From: an uncultured Pelagibacteraceae bacterium
GTDB lineage: Bacteria > Pseudomonadota > Alphaproteobacteria > Pelagibacterales > Pelagibacteraceae
DNA: 64,000 nucleotides
Direction: 5' to 3'
Assembly: GCA_902550635.1 (NCBI GenBank)
Contig: CACCZY010000001.1
Coordinates: 1 to 64,000 of the forward strand
The notes beneath the pieces were generated by a model that saw only the letters and a program-made list of their open reading frames with translations, had not been told where the DNA came from and made no database searches. Of this stretch, positions 17,955 through 27,072 are shown one piece after another. The translations under genes and the position numbers were made by a program. Position 1 is the first letter of the stretch. Each line of letters opens with the position of its first letter.

Positions 17955-20030
17955 ATGAAAATACCACAACTTCAAAAAAAACCGGAAACAAAATCTTATC
18001 ATAATATAACATGGAAAGATAATTATAGCTGGGTACATCAACCAAATATTCTTGAAGTTTTGAAAGATAGTTCAAAACTACTTCCTGAGGTAAGAAAGTA
18101 TTTAGAAGAAGAAAATGCTTTTACTGATTATTATCTAAAAGATACAAAAAAACTTCAAAAAAATTTATTTAAAGAAATTAAAGGAAGAATAAAATTAGAA
18201 GATGAGTCCTTGCCATATAAGGATAAACAATACGAATATTGGACAAAAACAACAGCTGAAGGAAATTATTCAATTAAATTAAGAAAAAAAAGGGAGTCTG
18301 ATAAAATAGAAGAAATTTGGAATGGAGATAAAGAAAAAGAAAAATTAAATTGTGAATATTTTGGTATTGGAGATTTGGAAGTAAGTTATAATGACAAATT
18401 TTTAGGATACTCTCTAGATCTTAAAGGTTCAGAATATTACACGATATACATAAGAGATATTTATTCAAATAAGCTAGTAACAGAAAAAATAGAGGATACA
18501 ACTGGAGGGATTACTTTTAGCTTAGATGATAAATATATTTTTTATTCAAAACTTGATAAAAATCATAGAGCAAAAAAAATCTTTAGACATAAAATTGGTG
18601 AAACTGTTAAAAATGACAAACTAATTTTCGAAGAGGAAAGTGAAACTTTTACAGTTGGAATTTCTTTGAGCTCTGATGAAAAATATTTTTTTATAAACTC
18701 ATCTGATCATAATACAAGTGAACAATATTATTTTTCAGTTAGTGAGGAAAACCCTAAACCAAAATTAATTAAAAAGAGAGAAAGAGGAATTATTTATTCA
18801 GTAAATTCATGGAATGGAAAATTTTATAATCATACAAATAAAGATGCAGAAGATTTTAAAATTGATATAAGCAATAGTTTAATTAATCAAAAATGGGAAG
18901 CTTATATTCCTCCAAGAGAAGAAGTTTTAATTGGGGGACTCTTTTTTTTAAATAGATGGATTTTGAGAAGTGAAGTTTCAAATGCTTTAGGAAAATTGTT
19001 TGTAAAAAATCTAGAAACAAATAAAGAGGAGATAATTAAGTTCACAGATGAGAAAGTGATTGATCCAAATATATCCTTAAAACAAAGAGATAGAAACACC
19101 GATTATGTTTACATAAGTTATTCATCTCCAAAGACGCAAAGTAAAGTTTACTCATTTAACTTAAGCACAAAAGAAAAAAAATTAGTTAAAGTACAAGAAA
19201 TTCCATCGGGTCATAATCCTGATGATTATATAGTTGAAAGACTTGAATGCCCATCACATGATGGGAGAATGGTCCCAATGACTATTATAAGACATAAAAA
19301 TACTAAAATTGATGGCTCATCCAATCTTTTGCTTTATGGATATGGATCATACGGGAATTCAATGTCTCCTAGTTTCTCTTCAACTAGATTATCTCTAATT
19401 AATAGAGATATAATTTGGGTCACAGCTCATATTAGAGGTGGAATGGAAAGAGGAATGAAATGGTGGAAAGAAGGAAAGTTATTAAACAAAAAAAATACTT
19501 TTGAAGACTACATAGCGGTCGCAAAATATTTAATAAATAAAAAATATACATCAAAAAATAAAATTATAGGAATGGGTGGATCAGCTGGAGGACTTTTAAT
19601 GGGAGCAGTAATAAACCAAGCGCCTGATTTGTTTTTGGGAGTAATAATGGCTGTTCCATTTGTGGATTCTTTAACAACTAATTTAGATCATTCATTACCA
19701 TTAACTGTAGGAGAGTTTGATGAATTTGGTAATGCAAAAGAAAATGTTGAGCATTTTAAATACATATATTCATATGCTCCATATAATAATTTAAAGAAAA
19801 TGAATTATCCTAATATGCTAATAACAACAAGTTTGAGTGATAATAGAGTTTTGTTTGATGAACCTGTTAAATATACAGCCAAATTAAGAGATTTAAAAAC
19901 AGATAACAATATCCAATTGCTTAAAACTGAAATGAATGCAGGACATGGAGGGAAGTCAGGAAGAGATGGTGCAATTGAAGAAATTGCATTGGACTATGCT
20001 TTTATATTAAAGATCACAAAAAAAAATTAA
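17955..20030 (+). CDS. ptrB: Oligopeptidase B (S9 family serine peptidase)
   Basis: Hydrolyses short peptides after basic residues. The 691 residues comprise an N-terminal seven-bladed propeller (about 70-400) and a C-terminal alpha/beta-hydrolase domain. The nucleophile is Ser543 in GMGGSAGGLLMG and the catalytic His is His664 in NAGHGGKSGR. YGYGSYG and AHIRGGMERGMKWW precede the Ser. The length is normal for the family. The stop overlaps convergent recR by four bases. Confidence 0.92.
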   Translation: MKIPQLQKKPETKSYHNITWKDNYSWVHQPNILEVLKDSSKLLPEVRKYLEEENAFTDYYLKDTKKLQKNLFKEIKGRIKLEDESLPYKDKQYEYWTKTTAEGNYSIKLRKKRESDKIEEIWNGDKEKEKLNCEYFGIGDLEVSYNDKFLGYSLDLKGSEYYTIYIRDIYSNKLVTEKIEDTTGGITFSLDDKYIFYSKLDKNHRAKKIFRHKIGETVKNDKLIFEEESETFTVGISLSSDEKYFFINSSDHNTSEQYYFSVSEENPKPKLIKKRERGIIYSVNSWNGKFYNHTNKDAEDFKIDISNSLINQKWEAYIPPREEVLIGGLFFLNRWILRSEVSNALGKLFVKNLETNKEEIIKFTDEKVIDPNISLKQRDRNTDYVYISYSSPKTQSKVYSFNLSTKEKKLVKVQEIPSGHNPDDYIVERLECPSHDGRMVPMTIIRHKNTKIDGSSNLLLYGYGSYGNSMSPSFSSTRLSLINRDIIWVTAHIRGGMERGMKWWKEGKLLNKKNTFEDYIAVAKYLINKKYTSKNKIIGMGGSAGGLLMGAVINQAPDLFLGVIMAVPFVDSLTTNLDHSLPLTVGEFDEFGNAKENVEHFKYIYSYAPYNNLKKMNYPNMLITTSLSDNRVLFDEPVKYTAKLRDLKTDNNIQLLKTEMNAGHGGKSGRDGAIEEIALDYAFILKITKKN

Positions 20031-20629
20031 TCTATATTTGATCTGTTTTTGAATGCAGAAAATAAAGTGCCATCATCTAAATTTTCAATTTCACCTCCCA
20101 CAGGTAAACCTTGAGCTAATTTTGTAATTTTAACATTTAAATCTTTTAAAATATCCTTAATATAAAATGCTGTAGTTTGTCCTTCTACAGTTGCACTAGT
20201 TGCTAAAATTACTTCATCGATATTATTTTTTTTAACTCTATCAACAAGAGAATCTAGTAATAAATCTTTTTTTTGATTTTTTTTAATTGAGCTTATTGTT
20301 CCTCCAAGAATATGAAAATATCCTTTAAATATGTTTGAACTTTCAATGGACCATTGGTCTGAAATCGTTTCTATAACGCAAATTTTATTTAATTTTTGTT
20401 TATTATTTTCACAATTTGAACAGTTGATTTTTTTTGATTTTAAAGTTCCACAATATGGACATCTAATAATATGATCATAAAATTCCAATAAATATTTAGA
20501 AAGTGGCTGAAGTATTTCGCTTCTATTATTTATAAGTTTTAATATTATTCTTTTTGCGGATTTTGGACCTAATCCTGGTAATTTAGATATAATTTTAACT
20601 AGATTATCTATTTCATCTAAAGTTTGCAT
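20027..20629 (-). CDS. recR: Recombination mediator protein RecR
   Basis: Works with RecF/RecO in loading RecA at gaps. It has an N-terminal helix-hairpin-helix with KLPGLGPKSAKR, a zinc finger CPYCGT...CSNC, and a Toprim domain with CVIETISDQWSIE and ILGGTIS. I choose the start MQTLDEID at 20629; the alternative ATG at 20647 only adds residues translated from the end of ybaB. The order ffs-dnaX-ybaB-recR is the usual alphaproteobacterial one. Confidence 0.94.
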   Translation of the reverse strand: MQTLDEIDNLVKIISKLPGLGPKSAKRIILKLINNRSEILQPLSKYLLEFYDHIIRCPYCGTLKSKKINCSNCENNKQKLNKICVIETISDQWSIESSNIFKGYFHILGGTISSIKKNQKKDLLLDSLVDRVKKNNIDEVILATSATVEGQTTAFYIKDILKDLNVKITKLAQGLPVGGEIENLDDGTLFSAFKNRSNID

Positions 20630-20634
20630 AAAAT

Positions 20635-20952
20635 TTACAATGGCCACTTAAAACCTGGTATTCCTAAACCACCTGTGGCCTTAGAAATCTCTTCAGACGT
20701 CTTTGATTTAAGTTGAGATTTTGCGTTATTAAATGCAGCAATTATTAAATCAATTAAAATATTTTTTTCTTCTTTATAAGCCTCATCTGAAATTTCAATA
20801 TTTACTATTTCACTATCTCCATTAATAGTAATCTTTACTGAATTATTACCCGACACACCTATTGCTTCTATATTCTTAATTTTTTCTTGACTATCTTTTA
20901 TTTTAGCTTCTATTTCTTTTGCCTGGCTAATAATTTTGGTAAAATCATTCAT
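20635..20952 (-). CDS. ybaB: YbaB/EbfC family nucleoid-associated protein
   Basis: A 105-residue DNA-binding dimer. It shows an amphipathic helix (KIISQAKEIEAKIKDSQEKI, roughly 5-24) and the core VSGNNSVKITINGDSEI, and ends GLGIPGFKWPL, close to the family's GxxxPG tail. It overlaps dnaX by eight bases and abuts recR, and is presumably translated from the same mRNA. Confidence 0.93.
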   Translation of the reverse strand: MNDFTKIISQAKEIEAKIKDSQEKIKNIEAIGVSGNNSVKITINGDSEIVNIEISDEAYKEEKNILIDLIIAAFNNAKSQLKSKTSEEISKATGGLGIPGFKWPL

Positions 20953-22630
20953 TGTCTAAATTTTTATTATTTTTCTTAATATCTAAAAGTTTAGCATCTG
21001 GAAATAACTCTTTAATTTTTTTATATAATGGAGTTACTTTAAATGCATTAATTTCCTTATCTATTAATTTTTTTTTATTATCTTTAATCGATAAATTACC
21101 CTTTTCTTTAGAAAGTGTAATTATCCATCTTTCATTAGTCCATTCAAAAAGTTTTTTTGTAATATCTTTTATAAAATTTTTTGCAAGTTTATCATTAAAA
21201 GATATTTCTATTCTTTTATTTTCAAACTTCACTAAATTAACGTTACTTTCTAATTCATATTTTAATTGCATTTCTTTTTTTTCATCACATTTTTTTATTA
21301 AATCGCTAAAAGATTTAATTTCATCTTGAATAGAAGAAAAATTTTTAATATTTTTTTCAATATTTTCTTCTTGAGTATAGTTTTTTATTTGATTAATTGG
21401 TCCATTTTTGTTTATTTCTAAATTTGATATTTCCTCTTCTGGTTTTTCAATAGTATCTAAAACTTTGTCCTGAGTTTTTAATTGAATGTTGTCTTTTTTT
21501 GTGTTTGTTTCATTAATAAAATTATTGTCAACTAAATACAAAAGTCTTATCAAAAACATTTCGATGGATATGTTCTGATCCGATACAATATCTAATTCAC
21601 TTAATGTTTTAATTGTAAATTGCCAAAATAAAAGAATACTTTTTTTGTCTAAAGAGCTTGAGATTCTTTTTATTTCATTAAATTCAGTATTATTTAATGC
21701 AAAATTAGAGTTTTCTACATTTAAAAATTGAATATTTTTAAAATAATAAAGAATTTCTAAAAAATCATTTAAAAAAGTTTTTGGATTGACTCCTTGCTCG
21801 TATATCTTTCTATAAAACTCTAAAGTTTCTTTTTCATTTCCATTAAAAATAAGATTAATTAACTCAATAAGTTTCGATCTATCAAAATATCCAAAAATTT
21901 TTTGAGCATACTCTAAACTAATCTCATCATCGTTATCCCTGGTTACGATTGCCCTGTCTAATAAAGATAGACTATCTCTGACCGATCCTTCAGATATTTT
22001 AACTATTAATTTTAAAGCTTCGTCACTTATATTTCCTTTTTCTTTATCAGAAACAATTTTGATATAATTAAATAATTCTTCTGCATTTATTCTTGATAAA
22101 TCAAATCTCTGACATCTTGATATAATCGTTACAGGAATTTTTCTTATTTCTGTTGTCGCAAATATAAATTTTAAATACTCGGGTGGTTCTTCTAAAGTCT
22201 TAAGCAATGCATTAAATGCTTGTTTGCTTAGCATATGAACTTCATCAATTATAAAAATTTTATATTTGGCAATTGAGGGACCATATCTAGAAAATTCAAT
22301 TAAATCTCTAATATCATCAACTCCGGTTTTGCTCGCAGCATCCATTTCAAGAACGTCTAAATGATTTGAATCTCTTATTGATTTACAATTTTCACACAAA
22401 TCTTCTTTACAAATTTTTTCAAATCCATTTTTACAATTTAAAGATTTTGCTAAAATCCTGGCTATTGTTGTTTTGCCAACTCCTCTGATTCCAGTAAAAA
22501 GATATGCGTTAGAAGTCTTTTTTGTTTTTATTGAGTTGATTAGTGTACTAACAATGACTTCTTGACCAATCAAATCTTCAAATACTTGGGGTCTATATTT
22601 TAATGCTAATACTTTTGATTTATTTGACAT
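20945..22630 (-). CDS. dnaX: DNA polymerase III subunits gamma/tau
   Basis: Clamp-loader ATPase. The start is set at 22630 (MSNKSKVLALKYRP), because the longer ORF to 22657 would run into the SRP RNA. Walker A is GIRGVGKTT, the zinc module is CKEDLCENC, the DExH box is FIIDEVHML, and the sensor is near TTEIRKIP, all in the first 200 residues. The C-terminal third (after about 360) is Lys/Glu-rich and divergent, as is usual for the tau region. The total of 561 residues suggests full-length tau; I did not find a convincing gamma frameshift signal. Confidence 0.96.
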   Translation of the reverse strand: MSNKSKVLALKYRPQVFEDLIGQEVIVSTLINSIKTKKTSNAYLFTGIRGVGKTTIARILAKSLNCKNGFEKICKEDLCENCKSIRDSNHLDVLEMDAASKTGVDDIRDLIEFSRYGPSIAKYKIFIIDEVHMLSKQAFNALLKTLEEPPEYLKFIFATTEIRKIPVTIISRCQRFDLSRINAEELFNYIKIVSDKEKGNISDEALKLIVKISEGSVRDSLSLLDRAIVTRDNDDEISLEYAQKIFGYFDRSKLIELINLIFNGNEKETLEFYRKIYEQGVNPKTFLNDFLEILYYFKNIQFLNVENSNFALNNTEFNEIKRISSSLDKKSILLFWQFTIKTLSELDIVSDQNISIEMFLIRLLYLVDNNFINETNTKKDNIQLKTQDKVLDTIEKPEEEISNLEINKNGPINQIKNYTQEENIEKNIKNFSSIQDEIKSFSDLIKKCDEKKEMQLKYELESNVNLVKFENKRIEISFNDKLAKNFIKDITKKLFEWTNERWIITLSKEKGNLSIKDNKKKLIDKEINAFKVTPLYKKIKELFPDAKLLDIKKNNKNLDNE

Positions 22631-22644
22631 TCTTAAAATTAATA

Positions 22645-22732
22645 GGAGACTAATCAACCCAAGAAACGATGGTTTGAGCTGCTCAGTTTCCTGCCTAACT
22701 CGGTAGACCTCGGTCTTGCCTGTTTAGCCTCC
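22645..22732 (-). ncRNA. ffs: Signal recognition particle RNA (4.5S, small bacterial type)
   Basis: On the minus strand an 88-base RNA starts GGAGGCUAA and ends UUAGUCUCC, which pair over nine positions to close the molecule. The apical part is GUUAGG, CAG, GAAA tetraloop, CUG, AGCAGC: the conserved asymmetric loop and symmetric loop bound by Ffh. The tetraloop is GAAA, where GGAA is more usual. It lies 14 bases upstream of dnaX, the standard alphaproteobacterial position. Confidence 0.93.
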
Positions 22733-22738
22733 AGACTT

Positions 22739-22766
22739 ATTGTACTAAATGATTTTAAATCTACAA
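22739..22766 (-). promoter_or_regulatory. Sigma-70-type promoter of the SRP RNA gene
   Basis: On the minus strand TTGTAG (22766-22761) is followed after 16 bases by TACAAT (22744-22739), and six bases later the RNA's first G at 22732. The spacing fits a housekeeping promoter and an RNA 5' end exactly at the closing stem. It sits in the 50-base gap after pheA and probably also drives dnaX-ybaB-recR. Confidence 0.65.
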
Positions 22767-22782
22767 GAAAACTAATAAATTA

Positions 22783-23610
22783 TTATTTTTTCCTAAATTT
22801 GCTAGCTTCATATACTCCTAATACGTGAAAATCTAAAGTGTGAAGTCCAAGCTCTTCTAGAGATTTTTTAACTTTCTCATCTTGAATATGGCCTTCTAAA
22901 TCAAGTAAAAAAAAATACGATGAAAAACTATTTTTTTCTGGATAACTTTGAAGCTTAGTCAGATTTACACCATTAATTGCAAATCCAGACAAAGCTGAGT
23001 AAAGAGCAGCTGGTTTGTCTTTTAATTTAAACAAAAGAGAAGTAATGTAATTTTTATTTTGCTTTTCTGGTTCAAAAATTTCTTTTCCAAATAAAATAAA
23101 TCTAGTTGTATTATCTTTTTCGTCTTGAATATTTCTTTTTAAAATATTCAAATCATATATTTTAGAACTTAATTCAGATGCTATAGCAGCATTATTTTTT
23201 GATTTACTTTCTGATACAAACTTTGCACTTCCTGCTGTATCCGCTCTAACATTTTCATTAAAATTATTTTTTTTTATAAAACTTGATGACTGGGAAAGTG
23301 CTTGAGCATGTGAAAATATTTCTGTTATATCTTCAATTTTAGCGCCTTTAAGAGCCATAAGATGATGATTAATCGGAAAAAAGTGTTCTGCATAAATATT
23401 TAATTTATATCGAAAAATTAAATACTCGACGCCAATGTTTCCTGTAGTTTTATTTGATTCTGGAATTAAAGCCTTAATATTATTATCTCTTGATGCCTTC
23501 TCAAAACATTCATCAAAAGTTTTGCAAGCAATTGTTTCAATTCCTGGATAATTTTTTTGTGCACAGGCCTCGCTGTAACTTCCAGAAATTCCTTGATAAA
23601 CAATCTTCAT
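22783..23610 (-). CDS. pheA: Prephenate dehydratase
   Basis: Converts prephenate to phenylpyruvate in phenylalanine synthesis. The 275 residues form a periplasmic-binding-like catalytic domain with the essential Thr in DNTTRFILFG, followed by an ACT regulatory domain (about 190-270) with AINGVNLTKLQSYP and YFFLLDLEGH, so feedback control by Phe is likely. There is no chorismate mutase domain. It follows kdsB by three bases. Confidence 0.95.
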   Translation of the reverse strand: MKIVYQGISGSYSEACAQKNYPGIETIACKTFDECFEKASRDNNIKALIPESNKTTGNIGVEYLIFRYKLNIYAEHFFPINHHLMALKGAKIEDITEIFSHAQALSQSSSFIKKNNFNENVRADTAGSAKFVSESKSKNNAAIASELSSKIYDLNILKRNIQDEKDNTTRFILFGKEIFEPEKQNKNYITSLLFKLKDKPAALYSALSGFAINGVNLTKLQSYPEKNSFSSYFFLLDLEGHIQDEKVKKSLEELGLHTLDFHVLGVYEASKFRKK

Positions 23611-23613
23611 AAT

Positions 23614-24351
23614 TTAATTCTTATATGACATTATTTTTTTAATATCTATATAATCTTGCATTGTATCTATTCCTATTGGAGCTTCATCTATTAATTTAAC
23701 ATGAATTTTTATATTATTTTCCAAAGCTCTCATTTGTTCAAGTTTAAGCATCTTTTCTTTTTTTGATTGTTTTAAATTAACAAATTTTTTAAGTGTTTCA
23801 ATTTTGTACTGATATATGCCTATATGATGATAAACATTTGTTTCGCTCTTACTAAAGCTTCTATTAAAATCTAAAGCAAGTGAAAAATCTTTTTTCTTTA
23901 GGTTTTCCGAAGTTTTAACTTTAACTATATTATTATCATTAAGTTTGCCTTCAGAGACTATATTGGCCGCTAAAGTTCCTAAATCCAGATTATTTAAAGT
24001 TACATAAGAGTTTAGCCTTTTAATATCCTCTGGATTAATCAATGGTTCATCTCCCTGTAAATTAATTACATATTTAATATTTTTTAAATTTAATTTAGAA
24101 ACAGCTTCGAAAATCCTATCTGATCCACTGTTGTGTCCTTTTTGAGTCATTATGCAATTTCCACCATTTTTTTTAACCTCTTCATAAATTGCCTCATCTT
24201 CTGTTGCCACATATACCTTGCCTAGATCTACTTTTTCAGCTCTTTTGAATACAGTGGTTATTATTGTATTATTGTTTAATTTTAAAAGAGGTTTTCCCGG
24301 TAGCCTTTTAGCGGCCATTCTAGAGGGTATAATGATCACTGTCCTAGACAT
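23614..24351 (-). CDS. kdsB: 3-deoxy-manno-octulosonate cytidylyltransferase (CMP-KDO synthetase)
   Basis: Activates KDO with CTP for LPS inner-core synthesis. The N-terminal nucleotide-binding segment is IIIPSRMAAKRLPGKPL; QGDEPLINPEDI and the C-terminal EQMRALENNIKIHV and GIDTMQDY segments match the family. It has 245 residues, the normal size. It pairs functionally with kdsD at 30.3 kb. A GC-rich hairpin lies 16 bases upstream of its start. Confidence 0.95.
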   Translation of the reverse strand: MSRTVIIIPSRMAAKRLPGKPLLKLNNNTIITTVFKRAEKVDLGKVYVATEDEAIYEEVKKNGGNCIMTQKGHNSGSDRIFEAVSKLNLKNIKYVINLQGDEPLINPEDIKRLNSYVTLNNLDLGTLAANIVSEGKLNDNNIVKVKTSENLKKKDFSLALDFNRSFSKSETNVYHHIGIYQYKIETLKKFVNLKQSKKEKMLKLEQMRALENNIKIHVKLIDEAPIGIDTMQDYIDIKKIMSYKN

Positions 24352-24366
24352 AAATTTTATAAACCT

Positions 24367-24381
24367 GCGTCCTACGGACGC
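24367..24381. other. Perfect GC-rich hairpin upstream of kdsB
   Basis: GCGTCC, TAC, GGACGC form a six-pair stem with a three-base loop. It is very GC-rich against surroundings of about 80% A+T. Read on the minus strand it lies in the kdsB leader, 16 bases before the ATG; read on the plus strand it precedes the cytochrome gene by 60 bases. It could be a translational control element or a small intergenic repeat. It has no useful T-run, so it is not a standard terminator. Confidence 0.5.
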
Positions 24382-24441
24382 AAAATATTTATTAAGAATT
24401 TTTTATAATAAAGTGTTATACGTGAAACATAAAATAAATAA

Positions 24442-24978
24442 ATGAATTCATTTGAAATTAACAAAATAATAGCTAGCATTTTACTGGTAGTATTGCTTGT
24501 TGTTAGTGTAAATAAACTTGGTGATATAGTATTTGAAGTTGAAAAACCAAAAATGGCTGCATATAAAGTTGAAGGTTTAGTTGCTACAGCTAAATCCACT
24601 ACAAATTCTAATACAGCCGAAGCAGTAGATGTTTCAGCTCTACTAGCATTAGGAAGTGTTGAAAAGGGAAAAAAAGTATTTAAAAAATGTGCTGCTTGTC
24701 ACTCAATAAATGCAGGTGGCGGAAACAAAATTGGACCAAAACTTTGGAATGTAATGTTTCGACCTGTAGGCGCAATAACGGATTATAAATACTCAAAAGC
24801 ATTATCTTCATATGGTAAAGAATGGACTTGGGAAGAAATGAATGGTTTTTTAATAAAACCAGCTAGCTGGATAAAAGGCAATAAAATGGGATTTGCTGGA
24901 TTAAAAAAAGAAGAAGATAGAGCATCAATATTGCTTTATCTTAATGAAAATAGTGATAGCCCTAAATCGTTACCTTAA
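24442..24978 (+). CDS. Membrane-anchored cytochrome c (CycM type)
   Basis: A 178-residue c-type cytochrome. An uncleaved N-terminal anchor (about 9-23) is followed by a flexible Ala/Thr/Ser linker and a class I cytochrome c domain with the heme site CAACH at 83-87. The axial Met is in KGNKMGFAGL. The layout matches the membrane cytochrome that passes electrons from bc1 to the aa3 oxidase in alphaproteobacteria. Its last nine bases overlap the end of convergent argF. Confidence 0.88.
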   Translation: MNSFEINKIIASILLVVLLVVSVNKLGDIVFEVEKPKMAAYKVEGLVATAKSTTNSNTAEAVDVSALLALGSVEKGKKVFKKCAACHSINAGGGNKIGPKLWNVMFRPVGAITDYKYSKALSSYGKEWTWEEMNGFLIKPASWIKGNKMGFAGLKKEEDRASILLYLNENSDSPKSLP

Positions 24979-25902
24979 TTTTCCAAAGCAATATAACAGT
25001 ATACTTTTTTGAACATGTACTCTGTTAAAAGCTTGTTGCCAAACCTTAGACTGTTTTCCTAGAAAAACATCTTCTGAAACTTCATTTCCTCTTGGAAGAC
25101 AATGTAAAAATATCGTTGAACTTTTTTTTGTTTTTTTCATTAAGCTTGAATTAATTCTATAATTTTTGAAATCTTTATTTTTTTTTAATTTATTAATTCT
25201 ATCATTTAAAGAAACTACTTTATCAGAAAATATTACATCCGCATTTTCAACTGCTTTTTTAGGATCATCAAAAAAATTAATTTTTCTTTTATTTTTTTTA
25301 ACCCAATCCATAACAAATTTAGGAGGTCTATAGCTCTTAGGACATCCAACATTCAAATTGAATTTAAGTTTTACTGAGGTAGCTATTAAACTGTTTAAAA
25401 CATTATTAGTATCACCTATCCAACATATATTTAAATTTGATATAGGTTTTTTTTTGATTTCTTCTACGGTAAATATATCAGAAAGAACCTGGCATGGATG
25501 GGAGCTTGGACTTAATAAGTTGATTATTGGAATAGTTAAATTTTTACTAAAATTTTCAATTTTTTTATCACTATCTGTTCTAATCATAAAACCATCACCA
25601 TAAGTTGACAAAATCTTAGCGGTATCCGCTAAAGTTTCTCCACCTTTTCCTAAATGTAATTCATTTGCTTTGATAGTTATTGATCGACCTCCTAATTGAG
25701 CTATTGAAAGATGAAAGCTCAGACGAGTTCTAGAACTTTGTTTTTCATACATTTGAATCAATAATTTTCCCTTTAATGGCTTGTCTTTATCAACATCGAG
25801 GGTACTTAACTTTTTTCTTTTGTTTTTTCTTTTTTTTGCATCATTCAATATTTTTCTTAAATCTTTAGCGGATATATCTTTAAGATTAATAAAGTTTTTC
25901 AT
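24970..25902 (-). CDS. argF: Ornithine carbamoyltransferase
   Basis: Makes citrulline from ornithine and carbamoyl phosphate. The 310 residues carry the carbamoyl-phosphate motif SSRTR, the family HPCQ motif within SHPCQVLSD, and the ornithine-side LHCLPRG. It follows argD by two bases, giving an argD-argF pair as in many alphaproteobacteria; argB is at 57 kb. Confidence 0.96.
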   Translation of the reverse strand: MKNFINLKDISAKDLRKILNDAKKRKNKRKKLSTLDVDKDKPLKGKLLIQMYEKQSSRTRLSFHLSIAQLGGRSITIKANELHLGKGGETLADTAKILSTYGDGFMIRTDSDKKIENFSKNLTIPIINLLSPSSHPCQVLSDIFTVEEIKKKPISNLNICWIGDTNNVLNSLIATSVKLKFNLNVGCPKSYRPPKFVMDWVKKNKRKINFFDDPKKAVENADVIFSDKVVSLNDRINKLKKNKDFKNYRINSSLMKKTKKSSTIFLHCLPRGNEVSEDVFLGKQSKVWQQAFNRVHVQKSILLYCFGKLR

Positions 25903-25904
25903 AT

Positions 25905-27071
25905 TTATTTATACTCTTTACAAACTTTACTTATAATCTTTAAAGCTAAATCAATTTCATTTTTTTTAACATTTAAAGGCGGTAAAATTCTTATTACATT
26001 TTCAGCTGCTCTAATTGTTAATAAATAATTTTTTTCCAAAGATTTAATAAACTTCGATTGATCAAAATTTAATTGTATTCCGATTAATAAACCTTTGCCT
26101 CTAATTTCTTTAATAATATTGGGATAATCTTTTTTAATTTTATTTAATTCTTTGTAAAAATATTTTGATATTTTTTTTAAATTATTAAGAAATCCTTTTT
26201 TTAAAATTTGATCCAAAACAGCATTACCAACGCACATTGCCAGCGGATTCCCTCCAAAAGTAGAGCCGTGTGTACCAGGTGACATTGCAAATGCGACTTT
26301 TTTTGTCATTAACACTGCCCCTATTGGAAATCCACCCCCAATTCCTTTTGCAATAGGGACGATATCAGGTTTAACTTTTGAGTTTTCAAATGCAAAAAAA
26401 TTTCCAGTTCTACCGATTCCACATTGCACTTCGTCTAATATTAAAAGAATTTTTTTTTTATTACAAATTTTTCTTAGTTCTCTCAAGCACCAATCTGGTA
26501 TCACTTTAATACCACCTTCTCCCATTATAGGCTCAACCATAATTGCTGCTGTCTTATTTGTAATAGATTTTTTTAAAGATTTGTGATCTCCAAATCTAAA
26601 GTGGTCAAAACCTGCAACTGTTGGTCCAAATCCTTCAGTCATTTTTTTTGATCCACTTGCAAATATTGCTGCGATAGTTCTTCCATGAAATGAATTTTTT
26701 ACACATAAAATTCTATTTTTGTGTGGTTTGCCCTTGGAATAAAAATATCTTCTTGCGATTTTTATTGCTGCTTCAGTTGCTTCAGTTCCTGAATTTTGGA
26801 AAATAACATAATCAGCAAAAGTTTTTTGAGCAAGTCTTTTAGCAAGTTTTTCTCCTTCGGGAATTATAAATGCATTTGATACATGCCATACTTTTCTAGC
26901 TTGTTTATTAATAGCTCTAATTAGCTTTGGATTTGCATGACCTAGTGAATTAACTGCTATTCCTTGTACAAAATCTAAATATCTTTTTCCATTTAATGCA
27001 TAAAGAAAACTTCCTTTTCCTTTTTTAAATGCAATTTTTCTTCTATTGTAATTTCTTGCTAAAGCGCTCAT
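25905..27071 (-). CDS. argD: Acetylornithine aminotransferase
   Basis: A PLP class III aminotransferase of arginine synthesis, possibly also acting on succinyl-DAP. I place the start at 27071 (MSALARNYNRRKIAF), one base after the permease stop, rather than the ATG at 27116, which would overlap it. Motifs: FQNSGTEATEAAIKIARRY, LDEVQCGIGRTG, and the PLP lysine in PIAKGIGGGFPIGA. It has 388 residues from this start. Confidence 0.95.
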   Translation of the reverse strand: MSALARNYNRRKIAFKKGKGSFLYALNGKRYLDFVQGIAVNSLGHANPKLIRAINKQARKVWHVSNAFIIPEGEKLAKRLAQKTFADYVIFQNSGTEATEAAIKIARRYFYSKGKPHKNRILCVKNSFHGRTIAAIFASGSKKMTEGFGPTVAGFDHFRFGDHKSLKKSITNKTAAIMVEPIMGEGGIKVIPDWCLRELRKICNKKKILLILDEVQCGIGRTGNFFAFENSKVKPDIVPIAKGIGGGFPIGAVLMTKKVAFAMSPGTHGSTFGGNPLAMCVGNAVLDQILKKGFLNNLKKISKYFYKELNKIKKDYPNIIKEIRGKGLLIGIQLNFDQSKFIKSLEKNYLLTIRAAENVIRILPPLNVKKNEIDLALKIISKVCKEYK

Positions 27072-27072
27072 A

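Noticed and set aside
21340-21420. Possible dnaX gamma/tau slippery site in A-rich sequence
   Set aside because: A runs occur throughout this AT-rich gene and I found no A AAA AAG with stem-loop arrangement to support programmed frameshifting.
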